A DNA stretch of 64,000 bases from Pseudomonas helvetica (GCF_039908645.1 NZ_CP150917.1:494501-558500); one strand, 5' to 3'. Shown: positions 54,428 to 63,342, counted from the first letter of the stretch. Numbers and translations are program-made. The notes: generated by a model not told the origin, from the letters alone.

Positions 54428-55132
54428 ATGTTGCAACGTCACCTCTGGAAACTACTCCCCAAAACACAGCGTACCTTTTTGCTGGGCCGTTTGTCGGTCG
54501 TTGACCGGCAAGCCGTGAACAAGTCGATGTCAGGCAATACTGTTTTTCCTGCGCACTTTCAGCAGCGTTCATGCCTGTTCATCCATGTTCCGAAATGTGC
54601 CGGCAGCAGCGTGTGCTCGGCGTTGTTCAATGGTTGGGCGCCTGGACACCTGCCGCTGTACTGGTACGAACAGCAGTTTCCCGAACACTACGCACGCAGT
54701 TTCAAGTTTGCGTTTGTCCGCGATCCATTGGAGCGGGTTTATTCCGCCTATGCCTATTTGCGCGGCAAGCAGTTGCCGCAACGGGATGAATCGGCGCGGC
54801 TGTTGGTCAACAGTTACCGGGATTTTGATGATTTCGTCGGGCATTGGTTGCACCCGGATAACCTCCGTAAACAGCTTCATTTCGCACCGCAAACCGACTT
54901 TTTGAATGACTCCATGGGGCGCATGGCGATGGATTTCGTCGGCTATCAGGAACACCTGGAACGCGACTTTCAACTGCTCTGCCAGCATCTCGGCATGACG
55001 TCATCGTTGCCTCATCTGAATATCTCGCAAGAGCGTCGCGCTGAGCCCGTACGCGATTTTTGCTCGGTGCGCACACGGCGCCTGGTACGGCGTGCCTATC
55101 AGCGTGATTACGAGGTGCTTGGTTATGAATGA
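54428..55132 (+). CDS. Sulfotransferase family protein
   Basis: A 234-residue PAPS-dependent sulfotransferase. The 5'-phosphosulfate-binding loop is CLFIHVPKCAGSSVCSALF (about 50-68). The 3'-phosphate motif is FAFVRDPLERVYSAYAYL (about 97-114), with Arg and Ser in the expected spacing. There is no signal peptide or membrane helix, so it would act in the cytoplasm on a nucleotide- or lipid-linked glycan or the growing core. It overlaps the cysC-like gene by 8 bp, which supplies PAPS. The gene is absent between msbA and hldE in P. aeruginosa, so it is accessory. The acceptor is unknown. Confidence 0.87.
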   Translation: MLQRHLWKLLPKTQRTFLLGRLSVVDRQAVNKSMSGNTVFPAHFQQRSCLFIHVPKCAGSSVCSALFNGWAPGHLPLYWYEQQFPEHYARSFKFAFVRDPLERVYSAYAYLRGKQLPQRDESARLLVNSYRDFDDFVGHWLHPDNLRKQLHFAPQTDFLNDSMGRMAMDFVGYQEHLERDFQLLCQHLGMTSSLPHLNISQERRAEPVRDFCSVRTRRLVRRAYQRDYEVLGYE

Positions 55133-55736
55133 GTCGCCGCTGATTGCTGCACATTCGTCGAACATTCGCCCCTTTGCATTGTCGTTGTCGCCCTCGGCCC
55201 GAGCAGCGCTCAAGCATCAGCAACCGTGTTGCCTGTGGCTGACGGGGCTGTCTGGCGCTGGCAAGTCGACCTTGGCCAATGCACTCGAGTTGCAGCTCAA
55301 TGAGCAGGGGCGCCACACCTTTGTGCTGGATGGCGACAACCTGCGCAACGGTTTGTGCAATGACCTAGGTATGGGCGCTGCAGCGCGCAAGGAAAATATC
55401 CGGCGTATTGCCGAAGTGGCGCGGTTGATGGTCGACGCGGGGTTGATTGTGATTGTCTCGGCGATTTCGCCGTTTCAGGCTGATCGAGCATCGGCCAGAG
55501 CGTTGTTCCGCACGGACGAGTTTCTTGAGGTATATGTCAGCACGCCGTTCGACATCTGCGCCCGGCGCGATCCCAAGGGTTTGTATCAAGCTGCACTGCA
55601 GGGGCGAATCAAGGACTTCACCGGTCTCGACAGCCCTTATGAAGCACCGCGGCAGGCGGACTGCGAAATCAACACCGACGAGGTTGTACTGGCCGACGCC
55701 GTGCAGCACGTCCTGGCTGTTTTGCTTAAAAAATGA
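55125..55736 (+). CDS. cysC: Adenylylsulfate (APS) kinase
   Basis: Phosphorylates APS to PAPS, the sulfate donor. It has 203 residues from the ATG at 55125. The P-loop is WLTGLSGAGKSTLANAL (about 38-54). The APS site is LDGDNLRNGLCNDLGMG (about 67-83) with the following RKENIRRIAEVARL. The lid and C-terminus include RRDPKGLYQAALQGRIKDFT and GLDSPYEAP. All catalytic elements are present. Being fused to neither CysN nor CysD and overlapping a sulfotransferase gene, it probably serves sulfation more than general sulfate assimilation. Its 22-residue N-terminal extension is unremarkable. Confidence 0.93.
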   Translation: MNESPLIAAHSSNIRPFALSLSPSARAALKHQQPCCLWLTGLSGAGKSTLANALELQLNEQGRHTFVLDGDNLRNGLCNDLGMGAAARKENIRRIAEVARLMVDAGLIVIVSAISPFQADRASARALFRTDEFLEVYVSTPFDICARRDPKGLYQAALQGRIKDFTGLDSPYEAPRQADCEINTDEVVLADAVQHVLAVLLKK

Positions 55737-55799
55737 ACAATGTAGCGGCGTAATGCACACCTGTTGAAGCTGTCGAACTAGGCAGCGTTCACCCTGTGC

Positions 55800-55805
55800 T
55801 AATAT
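55800..55805 (+). promoter_or_regulatory. Possible extended -10 promoter of hldE
   Basis: TGCTAATAT (TG-n plus TAATAT) ends 35 bp before the hldE ATG. No good -35 is seen at standard spacing. It would let hldE be transcribed independently of the inserted cysC pair. Confidence 0.35.
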
Positions 55806-55839
55806 CGCGCCCCTGTTCATTTTGTATGTGGGTTGCACC

Positions 55840-57261
55840 ATGAAGTTGTCCATGCCGCGATTCGATCAAGCCCCTGTCTTGGTGGTCGGCGATGTCATGC
55901 TCGACCGTTACTGGCATGGTGGTACCTCACGGATTTCTCCTGAGGCGCCGGTGCCGGTGGTCAAGGTCGAGCAAATCGAAGACCGCCCGGGCGGTGCTGC
56001 CAACGTTGCCTTGAACATTGCCGCGCTCGGCGCGCCGGCGTCCCTGGTCGGTGTGACCGGTGATGACGAGGCCGCCGACAGCCTGACCAATAGCCTAAAA
56101 GGCGCCGGTGTACGGGCGTTGTTCCAGCGCATCGCGCATCAGCCGACCATCGTCAAACTGCGGGTCATGAGTCGTCACCAGCAATTGCTGCGTATCGACT
56201 TCGAAGAACCGTTTGCCACCGACGCGCTGGCGCTCGGGGCTGAAGTCGACGGCCTGCTCGAAGGCATCAAGGTGCTGGTGTTGTCCGACTACGGCAAAGG
56301 TGCGCTGAAGAACCACCAGGTGTTGATCCAGGCCGCACGTGCCCGTGGCATTCCGGTGCTGGCGGATCCCAAAGGCAAGGATTTCTCGATTTACCGCGGT
56401 GCCAGCCTGATCACCCCGAACCTCAGCGAGTTTGAAACCATTGTTGGCGGTTGTGCCGATGAGCACGATCTGGTCAGCAAGGGTGCGAAGCTGATGCATG
56501 ACCTGGATCTGGGCGCCTTGCTGGTCACGCGTGGCGAGCACGGCATGACCTTGCTGCGTCCTGATCATCCGGCGCTGCACTTGCCCGCACGGGCCCGTGA
56601 AGTGTTCGACGTAACCGGTGCCGGTGATACGGTGATTTCTACCCTGGCGGCGGCGATCGCTGCTGGCGAAGAACTGCCCCACGCGGTGGCCCTGGCCAAC
56701 CTGGCTGCTGGCATTGTGGTCGGCAAGCTGGGTACGGCAGCGATCAGTGCTCCGGAGTTGCGTCGCGCGATTCAGCGTGAAGAAGGTTCCGAACGGGGTG
56801 TCCTGGGCCTGGAGCAATTGCTGCTGGCCGTCGACGATGCGCGTGCACACAAAGAGAAGATCGTCTTTACCAATGGCTGCTTCGACATCCTCCATGCGGG
56901 CCATGTGACCTACCTGGAGCAGGCGCGGGCGCAGGGCGATCGTTTGATCGTTGCGGTCAACGACGATGCGTCGGTGAGCCGCTTGAAAGGTCCTGGGCGG
57001 CCGATCAACAGTGTTGACCGACGCATGGCGGTATTGGCAGGTCTGGGCGCGGTGGACTGGGTGATCAGCTTCTCTGAAGGCACTCCGGAAAACCTCCTGG
57101 CACAGGTCAAGCCGGACGTGCTGGTCAAGGGCGGCGATTACGGGATCGACCAAGTGGTCGGCGCCGACATCGTCAGCGCTTATGGCGGAACAGTGAAAGT
57201 GCTGGGGCTGGTGGAAAACAGCTCGACGACCGCAATTGTCGAAAAAATCCGCAAGACCTGA
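55840..57261 (+). CDS. hldE: Bifunctional heptose 7-phosphate kinase/heptose 1-phosphate adenylyltransferase
   Basis: Makes ADP-heptose, the donor for WaaC and WaaF. It has 473 residues from the ATG at 55840; an upstream in-frame start is less likely. The N-terminal ribokinase domain (about 1-318) has RPGGAANVALNIAALGAP and the catalytic FDVTGAGDTVISTLAA (about 262). The C-terminal nucleotidyltransferase (about 345-473) has FTNGCFDILHAGHVTYLEQA with the HxGH motif. Length and domain order match the fused HldE found in most Proteobacteria. A REPIN follows. Confidence 0.98.
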   Translation: MKLSMPRFDQAPVLVVGDVMLDRYWHGGTSRISPEAPVPVVKVEQIEDRPGGAANVALNIAALGAPASLVGVTGDDEAADSLTNSLKGAGVRALFQRIAHQPTIVKLRVMSRHQQLLRIDFEEPFATDALALGAEVDGLLEGIKVLVLSDYGKGALKNHQVLIQAARARGIPVLADPKGKDFSIYRGASLITPNLSEFETIVGGCADEHDLVSKGAKLMHDLDLGALLVTRGEHGMTLLRPDHPALHLPARAREVFDVTGAGDTVISTLAAAIAAGEELPHAVALANLAAGIVVGKLGTAAISAPELRRAIQREEGSERGVLGLEQLLLAVDDARAHKEKIVFTNGCFDILHAGHVTYLEQARAQGDRLIVAVNDDASVSRLKGPGRPINSVDRRMAVLAGLGAVDWVISFSEGTPENLLAQVKPDVLVKGGDYGIDQVVGADIVSAYGGTVKVLGLVENSSTTAIVEKIRKT

Positions 57262-57264
57262 AAC

Positions 57265-57397
57265 TGTGGCGAGGGAGCTTGCTCCCGCTCGCCTGCGCAG
57301 CAGGCGTAAAACCAGCAAACGCGGTGTATCTGTAGAAACTCAATGGCGGGTTTTAGGGCCGCTTCGCGGCCCAGCGGGAGCAAGCTCCCTCGCCACA
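57265..57397. repeat. REPIN (GTGGCGAGGGAGCTTGCTCCC family), copy 2
   Basis: The same outer arms as at 22021, here between convergent hldE and the PA4993-type gene. The inner part has GGGCCGCTTCGCGGCCC. Confidence 0.9.
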
Positions 57398-57413
57398 GCT
57401 ATGTGGTCTCGTC

Positions 57414-58379
57414 CTATCTTGCCACCTTGCGTGGCACGATTTTCTTCAGCAGTAGTTTGGCCTTGCCGGTCAATCGGCTGAAACCCGATACCTTGCCCGG
57501 TTGGCTCAAGCCTTGCTGCCTGAGCCAGTCCTTCCAGCGAATCCGCTCGTCACGCACCAGCCAGCCTTCCTGTTGGGCAAAACTTTCTGCCAGATACAGT
57601 CCGCGTGTGCTTGCCGGGTAGAGCTGATCTTTTTTCAGGGTATAGAGCTCGGGCAGCGGCTGGCCATCCTCAAGCGGCATCAGGTACAGGTCGGGGCGCT
57701 TGCGATCCAGTCGCGCGACAAGTTGATCGCCTTCAAGGCGTTCATCGACATGAAACAGGCTCAGGGACTTGGTCTCCTTGGGCACGTCCAGGCGTAAATC
57801 GTAGATCAACTGCAACGACGCCGTGGGCAGATGCACGTAGGCTCGTGGGCGTTCGATCAACTGCATGTTGGCGCAGCGCACCGGACGTGCAGCGCCAGAC
57901 AGCGGCGTCAGGCGGAACGGCAGCGCCTCGCGGTAATGCAACGCGCTGGCGTAGGGCGCTGGCAGCCAGGTGTCATTGAAGCGCCCGCCAAGCCAGCCTT
58001 CGGGGGTTTCCAGCAGGCATTCCTCGGCGATCTCCTGAATCGCCGTGTGTAACGGCAGGTTCAGCTCGTGAGCCGGCACATAACCCGAGATCAGTTTGAG
58101 CACCACGTCGCCACGGTCCTGACGGCGCTGGCGGACCAGCACCCAGTAATCGCGATTCTGCCAGTGCAGAGTCAGCCGTACCGAGACGCCGAGGTTGGCC
58201 AGCTCCAGCGAAAAGTGCTCTGGATTGGCCACCGTGACCGGGCGCCGACGTTGCAGGGTCTGGGAGAAATTCAGCGGCCTGCCGACACTCTGATAACTCA
58301 GGCCTTCGGGAGTCGCTTCGACGTATAACGGCAGGGTCTTGAAGTTGCTGGGATTCTTTCTTATGAGCGTTCGCGGCAT
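57414..58379 (-). CDS. Conserved hypothetical protein with a Nudix-like helix
   Basis: A 321-residue soluble protein from the ATG at 58379 after AAGGAG. The order AKR-FAD oxidoreductase-SMR-LysR-waaA on its right is that of P. aeruginosa PA4992-PA4988, so this should correspond to PA4993. The N-terminus MPRTLIRKNPSNFKTLPLYV has no signal peptide. A segment LHTAIQEIAEECLLETPEGW (about 132-151) resembles a degenerate Nudix box (REVxEE), flanked by beta strands, so a Nudix-fold hydrolase or pseudo-enzyme is possible. The C-terminus is basic (LTGKAKLLLKKIVPRKVAR). Function is unknown. Confidence 0.85.
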   Translation of the reverse strand: MPRTLIRKNPSNFKTLPLYVEATPEGLSYQSVGRPLNFSQTLQRRRPVTVANPEHFSLELANLGVSVRLTLHWQNRDYWVLVRQRRQDRGDVVLKLISGYVPAHELNLPLHTAIQEIAEECLLETPEGWLGGRFNDTWLPAPYASALHYREALPFRLTPLSGAARPVRCANMQLIERPRAYVHLPTASLQLIYDLRLDVPKETKSLSLFHVDERLEGDQLVARLDRKRPDLYLMPLEDGQPLPELYTLKKDQLYPASTRGLYLAESFAQQEGWLVRDERIRWKDWLRQQGLSQPGKVSGFSRLTGKAKLLLKKIVPRKVAR

Positions 58380-58422
58380 GTCGGCTCCTTCTTGCGTCGG
58401 GGTCGGCCGCTGTGGCGGCTGT

Positions 58423-59235
58423 TCAACGACTACGTAGGACTTGAGCAACAGTCGCCACATTGTGGGCGAGGTGCAGCGGATTAATGGTCCCGACAATAGC
58501 ACTGGCGACACCGGGTTGCGCAAACAACAGCTCGAAGCTGGCGCGTACGGGATCTACGCCGGGGCTGAGGCAGGCGTGACCGCTGGCCAGAGCCTTCTTC
58601 ACCAGAATGGCTTTGCCGTGGGCAGCAGCGTAGTCGATGACCGGCCGCTCGGCCTGCTCGTTGAGATTGTAGGTGATCATGGCGCAATCACCTTGTTCCA
58701 GAGCCTTCAACCCACCATCGACAGTTTTGCCGGAAAACCCGAACCCGCGAATCTTGCCCTCGCGCTTGAGCTCGGCGAGGGTCTGGTAGACCTCACAGTC
58801 GTTGAGAATCGCCAGGTCGTTACCATCCGAATGCACCAGCACCAGGTCGATGAAGTCGGTTTCCAGGCGTTTCAGGCTGCGCTCGATGGAAAAGCGCGTG
58901 TGGGCAGCACTGAAGTCGTGGTGCGACAGGCCGTCGGCGAATTCTTCACCGACCTTGCTGACGATCACCCACTCCTGACGCTGACCGCGCAGCAGCGGGC
59001 CGAGGCGTTCTTCGCTGCGGCCATAGGCGGGGGCGGTGTCGATCAGGTTGATGCCCAGCTCGCGGGTCAGCTTGAGCAGCCTGCGCGCTTCGTCATCGTC
59101 CGGGATCTGGAAGCCGTTGGGGTATTTCACCCCTTGGTCGCGACCAAGTTTCACCGTGCCCAGGCCCAATGGCGAAACCAGCAGGCCAGTACTGCCCAGC
59201 GGGCGACGCAGATCGTGCAGGGTGGCTTGGCTCAT
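58423..59235 (-). CDS. Aldo/keto reductase
   Basis: A 270-residue NADPH-dependent oxidoreductase with a TIM-barrel. The catalytic tetrad region is LIDTAPAYGRSEERLGPLL (Asp and Tyr, about 60-78), with Lys in IVSKVGEEF (about 91) and His in DLVLVHSDGND (about 131). It is shorter than typical AKRs and resembles the PA4992 type. Its ATG overlaps the stop of the FAD oxidoreductase gene by 4 bp, so the two are co-translated and may act on related substrates. The substrate is unknown. Confidence 0.92.
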   Translation of the reverse strand: MSQATLHDLRRPLGSTGLLVSPLGLGTVKLGRDQGVKYPNGFQIPDDDEARRLLKLTRELGINLIDTAPAYGRSEERLGPLLRGQRQEWVIVSKVGEEFADGLSHHDFSAAHTRFSIERSLKRLETDFIDLVLVHSDGNDLAILNDCEVYQTLAELKREGKIRGFGFSGKTVDGGLKALEQGDCAMITYNLNEQAERPVIDYAAAHGKAILVKKALASGHACLSPGVDPVRASFELLFAQPGVASAIVGTINPLHLAHNVATVAQVLRSR

Positions 59236-60407
59236 GGCAGCAATTGCTCCCAGGCAGGCACGCCCATCGGCGGTTTTGGCAGGGTTGGCAACGGCGCCGG
59301 ATGGCTTGGCTGGATGCCGTCGCGTTGCAGCGACGCCATTACCCGGTCAGCGAAGTCCGGTGCCAGCGCCAGTTTGGTCGGCCAGCCCACCAGCAGGCGA
59401 TCCTGCTCGGCGAGGAAGGCGTTGTCGGGTCGGCTCAGGCCCGATTGCAGTGGCTCGGCGCGCTCGACCCGCAAGGTCGCCCATTGCGCCTGGCTGAGGT
59501 CGACCCACGGCAACAGGTTGCCGAGTTCTTTCTGCGCGGCGGCTATTTGCGCGGCGGGTTCGCGAGCCACGCCTTCGGCTTCGGCGATATCACCGCCAAG
59601 GTACCAGATCCATTGACCATCGGCGGCCGGGTGGGTGGTGACGGTGATGCGCGGCTTCGACCCGCCGCCCAGGCAGTGGGCGTAGAGCGGTTTCAGGCTT
59701 GGGCCTTTGACGATGACCATGTGCAGCGGTCGACGTTGCATGGCTGGCTGGCTCAGGCCGAGCGCCGTGAGCAAGTCAGCGTTGCCAGCGCCAGCGCTGA
59801 GAACGATGCGCTGTGCACGGATCTCACGCTCGTCAACGCGCAGGCCGACCAGTTCGCCGTTTTCCAGCAGTGGCTCGATCTTCTGCCCGGCCAGCAGGCC
59901 GTCACCGGCAAGCTCAGCCAGACGTCCGATCAGGCTTGGCACATCGACCACCAGTTCCGCCAGGCGATAGACCTTGCCCTTGAAGCGCTTGTCTTGCAGG
60001 GCCGGCGGCAGCTGCTCGCCTTTGACCTGATCAACCCGACCGCGCACCGCTTTGCTGGCGAAGAAACTGGTGAGGTTGCCGGCGAGGGTGCCGGGGGACC
60101 ACAAATAGTGGGCTTCGGACAGCAGACGCACGCCGGACAGGTCCAGCTCGCCGTCGCCGGCCAAGGCTGCACGCCAACGGCGCGGCATGTCGGAAATCGC
60201 TTCGGAGGCGCCGGTCAACGCACCATGCAGCGCGTATTTGGCGCCGCCGTGGATAATCCCCTGGGACTTCACGCTCTGTCCGCCGCCGAGACTGGCACTT
60301 TCCACCAGCACGGTCGAGAAACCCTGACGACGCAGGCGTGCGTTCAGCCAGAGGCCGGCGACACCAGCGCCGACAATCAGTACGTCGGTGGAAATAACGG
60401 ATGGCAT
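59232..60407 (-). CDS. FAD-dependent oxidoreductase (DAO family)
   Basis: A 391-residue flavoprotein. The N-terminal dinucleotide fold is DVLIVGAGVAGLWLNARLRR (residues 6-25). Further FAD contact is suggested by RIVLSAGAGNADLLTALGL (about 195). The C-terminal part (LLVGWPTKLALAPDFADRV) resembles the amino-acid oxidase/glycine oxidase group. There is no signal peptide. It is the first gene of a two-gene unit with the aldo/keto reductase. The physiological substrate is not evident. Confidence 0.9.
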   Translation of the reverse strand: MPSVISTDVLIVGAGVAGLWLNARLRRQGFSTVLVESASLGGGQSVKSQGIIHGGAKYALHGALTGASEAISDMPRRWRAALAGDGELDLSGVRLLSEAHYLWSPGTLAGNLTSFFASKAVRGRVDQVKGEQLPPALQDKRFKGKVYRLAELVVDVPSLIGRLAELAGDGLLAGQKIEPLLENGELVGLRVDEREIRAQRIVLSAGAGNADLLTALGLSQPAMQRRPLHMVIVKGPSLKPLYAHCLGGGSKPRITVTTHPAADGQWIWYLGGDIAEAEGVAREPAAQIAAAQKELGNLLPWVDLSQAQWATLRVERAEPLQSGLSRPDNAFLAEQDRLLVGWPTKLALAPDFADRVMASLQRDGIQPSHPAPLPTLPKPPMGVPAWEQLLP

Positions 60408-60509
60408 GCAGCGACCTCAGAGTTCAGGACTAGAGGCGCAGTATACAGACTCGACGAATAGAGGTTTTGCTGGCGATCAATAGGTGGTTGGTCAGGCCAC
60501 GCACAAACC

Positions 60510-60640
60510 TGTGGCGAGGGAGCTTGCTCCCGCTCGGGTGCGCAGCAGCCGCAAATGAACCAATGCGGTCTATCCCCAAGCCTCGATATCAGGTTTTGGG
60601 GCCGCTTCGCGACCCAGCGGGAGCAAGCTCCCTCGCCACA
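60510..60640. repeat. REPIN (GTGGCGAGGGAGCTTGCTCCC family), copy 3
   Basis: Complementary outer arms at both ends, inner GC stem. It lies between the FAD oxidoreductase start and the SMR gene stop, in the same genomic neighbourhood as copy 2. Confidence 0.9.
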
Positions 60641-60658
60641 ATGGACTGGTATCTGGCT

Positions 60659-60991
60659 TTAGTGTCCGGCAGTTTTCGAGAACAGCTGGATGACCACCAC
60701 GCCCAGGACGATCAGCGCCATACCGAGCATGGCCGGGATGTCGAGTTTCTGGTCGTAGAGAAACAGCGCCGCGATGCTGACCATCACGATGCCCATGCCG
60801 GCCCATACCGCGTAGGTGACACCAACCGGAATGGTGCGCACCACCAGGGTCAGCATCCAGAACGCGATGCCGTAACCGACAATGATCAACAGCAAAGGGA
60901 GTGGTGTGCTCAGGCCCTTGACCGCTTTCATCGATACGGTGGCGATCACTTCGGCGCAGATGGCGATAGCCAGGAGGTAGTAAGCGTTCAT
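60659..60991 (-). CDS. Small multidrug resistance (SMR) family transporter
   Basis: An inner-membrane proton-coupled exporter of about four helices, 110 residues, from the ATG at 60991 after AGGA. The N-terminus MNAYYLLAIAICAEVIATVS has the conserved membrane Glu (residue 14) and is followed by MKAVKGLST. VGVTYAVWAGMGIVMVSIAA (about 56-75) contains the typical Tyr-Ala-Trp-x-Gly motif. It is EmrE/QacE-like and matches PA4990. Substrates may be quaternary amines or guanidinium compounds. It is divergent from the LysR gene, which may regulate it. Confidence 0.95.
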   Translation of the reverse strand: MNAYYLLAIAICAEVIATVSMKAVKGLSTPLPLLLIIVGYGIAFWMLTLVVRTIPVGVTYAVWAGMGIVMVSIAALFLYDQKLDIPAMLGMALIVLGVVVIQLFSKTAGH

Positions 60992-61094
60992 GGTGTGATC
61001 CTCGTATTTTGGCCTGCTTGATGAGGTCGGCATTCTAGAGGCTTTCGAGATGGGGTAAAGTCATTACCTATCTGATTTGAAGATGGGTTGAGCC

Positions 61095-61985
61095 ATGAGT
61101 GTGTTATGGAATCTGGAGCAGATGCGTTTGTTCGTCAGCGTGGCCGAGCAGCGTTCGTTTTCGGCGGTCGCGCGGGACCAACGCAAGGCGCAGTCGGCGG
61201 TCAGCAGTGCAATAGCACTGCTTGAAGCAGACCTTGGCCTGAACCTGTTTGATCGCAGTAGCGGCCGCCAGCCGCGCTTGACCGAGGCCGGCAGCGCGTT
61301 GCTCGAAGAAGCGCGAGAAGTGCTGCGCCAGTGTGAGCGTCTCAATGGGCGGGCGCTGGCGTTGATGCGCGGTCAGGAAGCGCGGCTGCGTCTGGCGCAG
61401 GATGAGGCCATGCCTTATCAGCCGGTGCTCGACAGCCTCGAAGCATTGGCCGAGCAATTTCCCAGTCTGGAAGTGCAACTGGCCAGCGCCGCTCAGGGCG
61501 ATGTGGCGCGCAAACTGGTGGAGCGCCGGGCCGATCTGGGCTTGCTGTTTTATCACGAGCAGATTCCCGAAGCCCTGGAACGTCGAGTGCTGGGCAGCGT
61601 CGAGATGGTCACGGTGTGCGGAGTCGGGCATCCGCTGGCCGTAGAAGGGCAGGTCAATTGCCAGCAGATGGCGCAACACCGGCAACTGTTGATGGCCACG
61701 CATTCCAGCGTCTACCCCGGCAGTGAACAAGCCAGCCCGCAAGTCTGGCGCGCCGACAGTTTCTACGTGCTCGCCGAGTGGCTGATGCGTGGCCTGGGGT
61801 GGGGCTGGCTGCCGCGGCATGTGGTGCAGTACCCGGCGTATCAAGGGCAGATGGTCGAACTGGTCAGCGAATGGACCCCGCCAGCGTTGGTGGTGGAGTT
61901 GGTCTGGCGGCGTGATGAACCGCTGGGACCGGCGGCGCGTTGGTTGGCGGAACGTTTTGCCGTGCACTTGCAGGCGATCGGCTAA
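61095..61985 (+). CDS. LysR-family transcriptional regulator
   Basis: A 296-residue regulator. The winged helix-turn-helix is at residues 3-60 (LEQMRLFVSVAEQRSFSAVA; SAVSSAIALLEADLGLNLFD), followed by the periplasmic-binding-like effector domain (about 90-290). It is divergent from the SMR gene with 103 bp between starts, the classic arrangement of a LysR regulator and its target. The effector is unknown. Matches PA4989 by position; waaA follows 23 bp later. Confidence 0.94.
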   Translation: MSVLWNLEQMRLFVSVAEQRSFSAVARDQRKAQSAVSSAIALLEADLGLNLFDRSSGRQPRLTEAGSALLEEAREVLRQCERLNGRALALMRGQEARLRLAQDEAMPYQPVLDSLEALAEQFPSLEVQLASAAQGDVARKLVERRADLGLLFYHEQIPEALERRVLGSVEMVTVCGVGHPLAVEGQVNCQQMAQHRQLLMATHSSVYPGSEQASPQVWRADSFYVLAEWLMRGLGWGWLPRHVVQYPAYQGQMVELVSEWTPPALVVELVWRRDEPLGPAARWLAERFAVHLQAIG

Positions 61986-62008
61986 AAAAGCCGATAAACT
62001 CCGCCGCC

Positions 62009-63283
62009 ATGAATAGAACTCTCTACACCGCGCTGTTTTACCTGGGGCTGCCACTGGTAGCGATTCGGCTGTGGCTGCGCTCGCGCAAGGCACCGGCGTA
62101 CGCCAAGCGTATCGGCGAGCGCTTCTCCATCGGCTTGCCGGTGATGAAACCTGGCGGCATCTGGGTACATGCGGTGTCGGTTGGCGAAAGCATTGCCGCT
62201 GCCCCGATGATTCGCGGGTTGCTCGAACGTTATCCACAGCTGCCGATCACCGTGACCTGTATGACCCCGACCGGGTCCGAGCGGATTCACGCAATGTTCG
62301 CTAACGAACCACGCATCCAGCACTGCTACCTGCCTTACGATCTGCCGTGTGCGGCGGCGCGGTTTCTCGACCGGGTTCAGCCGAAACTGGCGGTGATCAT
62401 GGAAACCGAGTTGTGGCCCAACCACATTCATCAGTGCGCCAAACGCGGGATTCCGGTGGCGCTGGCCAATGCCCGGCTTTCGGAACGCTCGGCCAAAGGC
62501 TATGGCCGTTTCGGCAAGCTGACGCAGCCGATGCTGGCCGAAATGAGTCTGTTCGCGGTGCAGACCGAAGCCGAGGCTGAGCGTTTTCGGCAGCTGGGCG
62601 CGCGCGCCGAAACGGTCGAAGTGACCGGTTCGATCAAGTTCGATTTGCGCATCGATCCCCAGTTGCTGCAACGGGCCGCCGAGTTGCGTCAGCAATGGCA
62701 AGCGGTCGAGCGTCCGGTATGGATCGCCGCGAGTACCCATGAAGGTGAGGACGAAGTGGTGCTGGCGGCGCATCGACAATTGCTTGCCAGCCATCCGGAT
62801 GCGCTGCTTATTCTGGTGCCGCGTCACCCCGAACGTTTCAATCCGGTGTTCGAGCTCTGTCAGCAGCAAGGCTTCAACACGATCCGTCGTTCGACCGGTG
62901 AAGCGGTCAGCGCCAGCACCTCAGTGCTGCTCGGCGACACCATGGGCGAGTTGCTGTTTCTCTACGCCTTGGCCGACAGTGCGTTCGTCGGCGGTAGCCT
63001 GGTGCCGAATGGCGGGCATAACCTGCTGGAGCCGGCGGCGCTGGCCAAGCCGGTGCTGAGCGGGCCGCACCTGTTCAACTTCCTTGAGATCGCTGCATTG
63101 ATGCGCAGTGCCCAGGCGTTGCAGGAAGTGGATGACGCCCACGGGCTGGCGCTGGCGGTGCAGCGACTGTTTGAATTGCCACGCGATGCGCAGCGGATGG
63201 CAGAGGCGGGGCTGAACGTGATGCGCGCCAATCAGGGCGCCTTGCAGCGATTGCTGGATGGGTTGGGGCGGTTGATCAACTGA
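62009..63283 (+). CDS. waaA: Kdo transferase
   Basis: Adds two Kdo residues to lipid IVA from CMP-Kdo, the essential start of the LPS core. It has 424 residues from the ATG at 62009. The N-terminal membrane anchor is about 3-22 (TLYTALFYLGLPLVAIRLWL). WVHAVSVGESIAAAP (about 52), METELWPNHIHQCAKRGIPV (about 131) and VPNGGHNLLEPAALAKPVL (about 332) are diagnostic. Immediately downstream of the LysR gene and ahead of a strong bidirectional terminator. Confidence 0.98.
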   Translation: MNRTLYTALFYLGLPLVAIRLWLRSRKAPAYAKRIGERFSIGLPVMKPGGIWVHAVSVGESIAAAPMIRGLLERYPQLPITVTCMTPTGSERIHAMFANEPRIQHCYLPYDLPCAAARFLDRVQPKLAVIMETELWPNHIHQCAKRGIPVALANARLSERSAKGYGRFGKLTQPMLAEMSLFAVQTEAEAERFRQLGARAETVEVTGSIKFDLRIDPQLLQRAAELRQQWQAVERPVWIAASTHEGEDEVVLAAHRQLLASHPDALLILVPRHPERFNPVFELCQQQGFNTIRRSTGEAVSASTSVLLGDTMGELLFLYALADSAFVGGSLVPNGGHNLLEPAALAKPVLSGPHLFNFLEIAALMRSAQALQEVDDAHGLALAVQRLFELPRDAQRMAEAGLNVMRANQGALQRLLDGLGRLIN

Positions 63284-63297
63284 TTCTGAACCTGACA

Positions 63298-63342
63298 CCT
63301 TTGGTGAGGGAGCGTGCTCCCTCACCAAAGGGTTGGTTTTTT
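63298..63342. terminator. Bidirectional terminator between waaA and tolC
   Basis: Perfect 16-nt arms (63298-63313 and 63316-63331), then GTTGGTTTTTT in the waaA direction. The arm contains GGTGAGGGAGC, a variant of the REP core at 22021, so it may be a REP element adopted as terminator. Confidence 0.9.
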
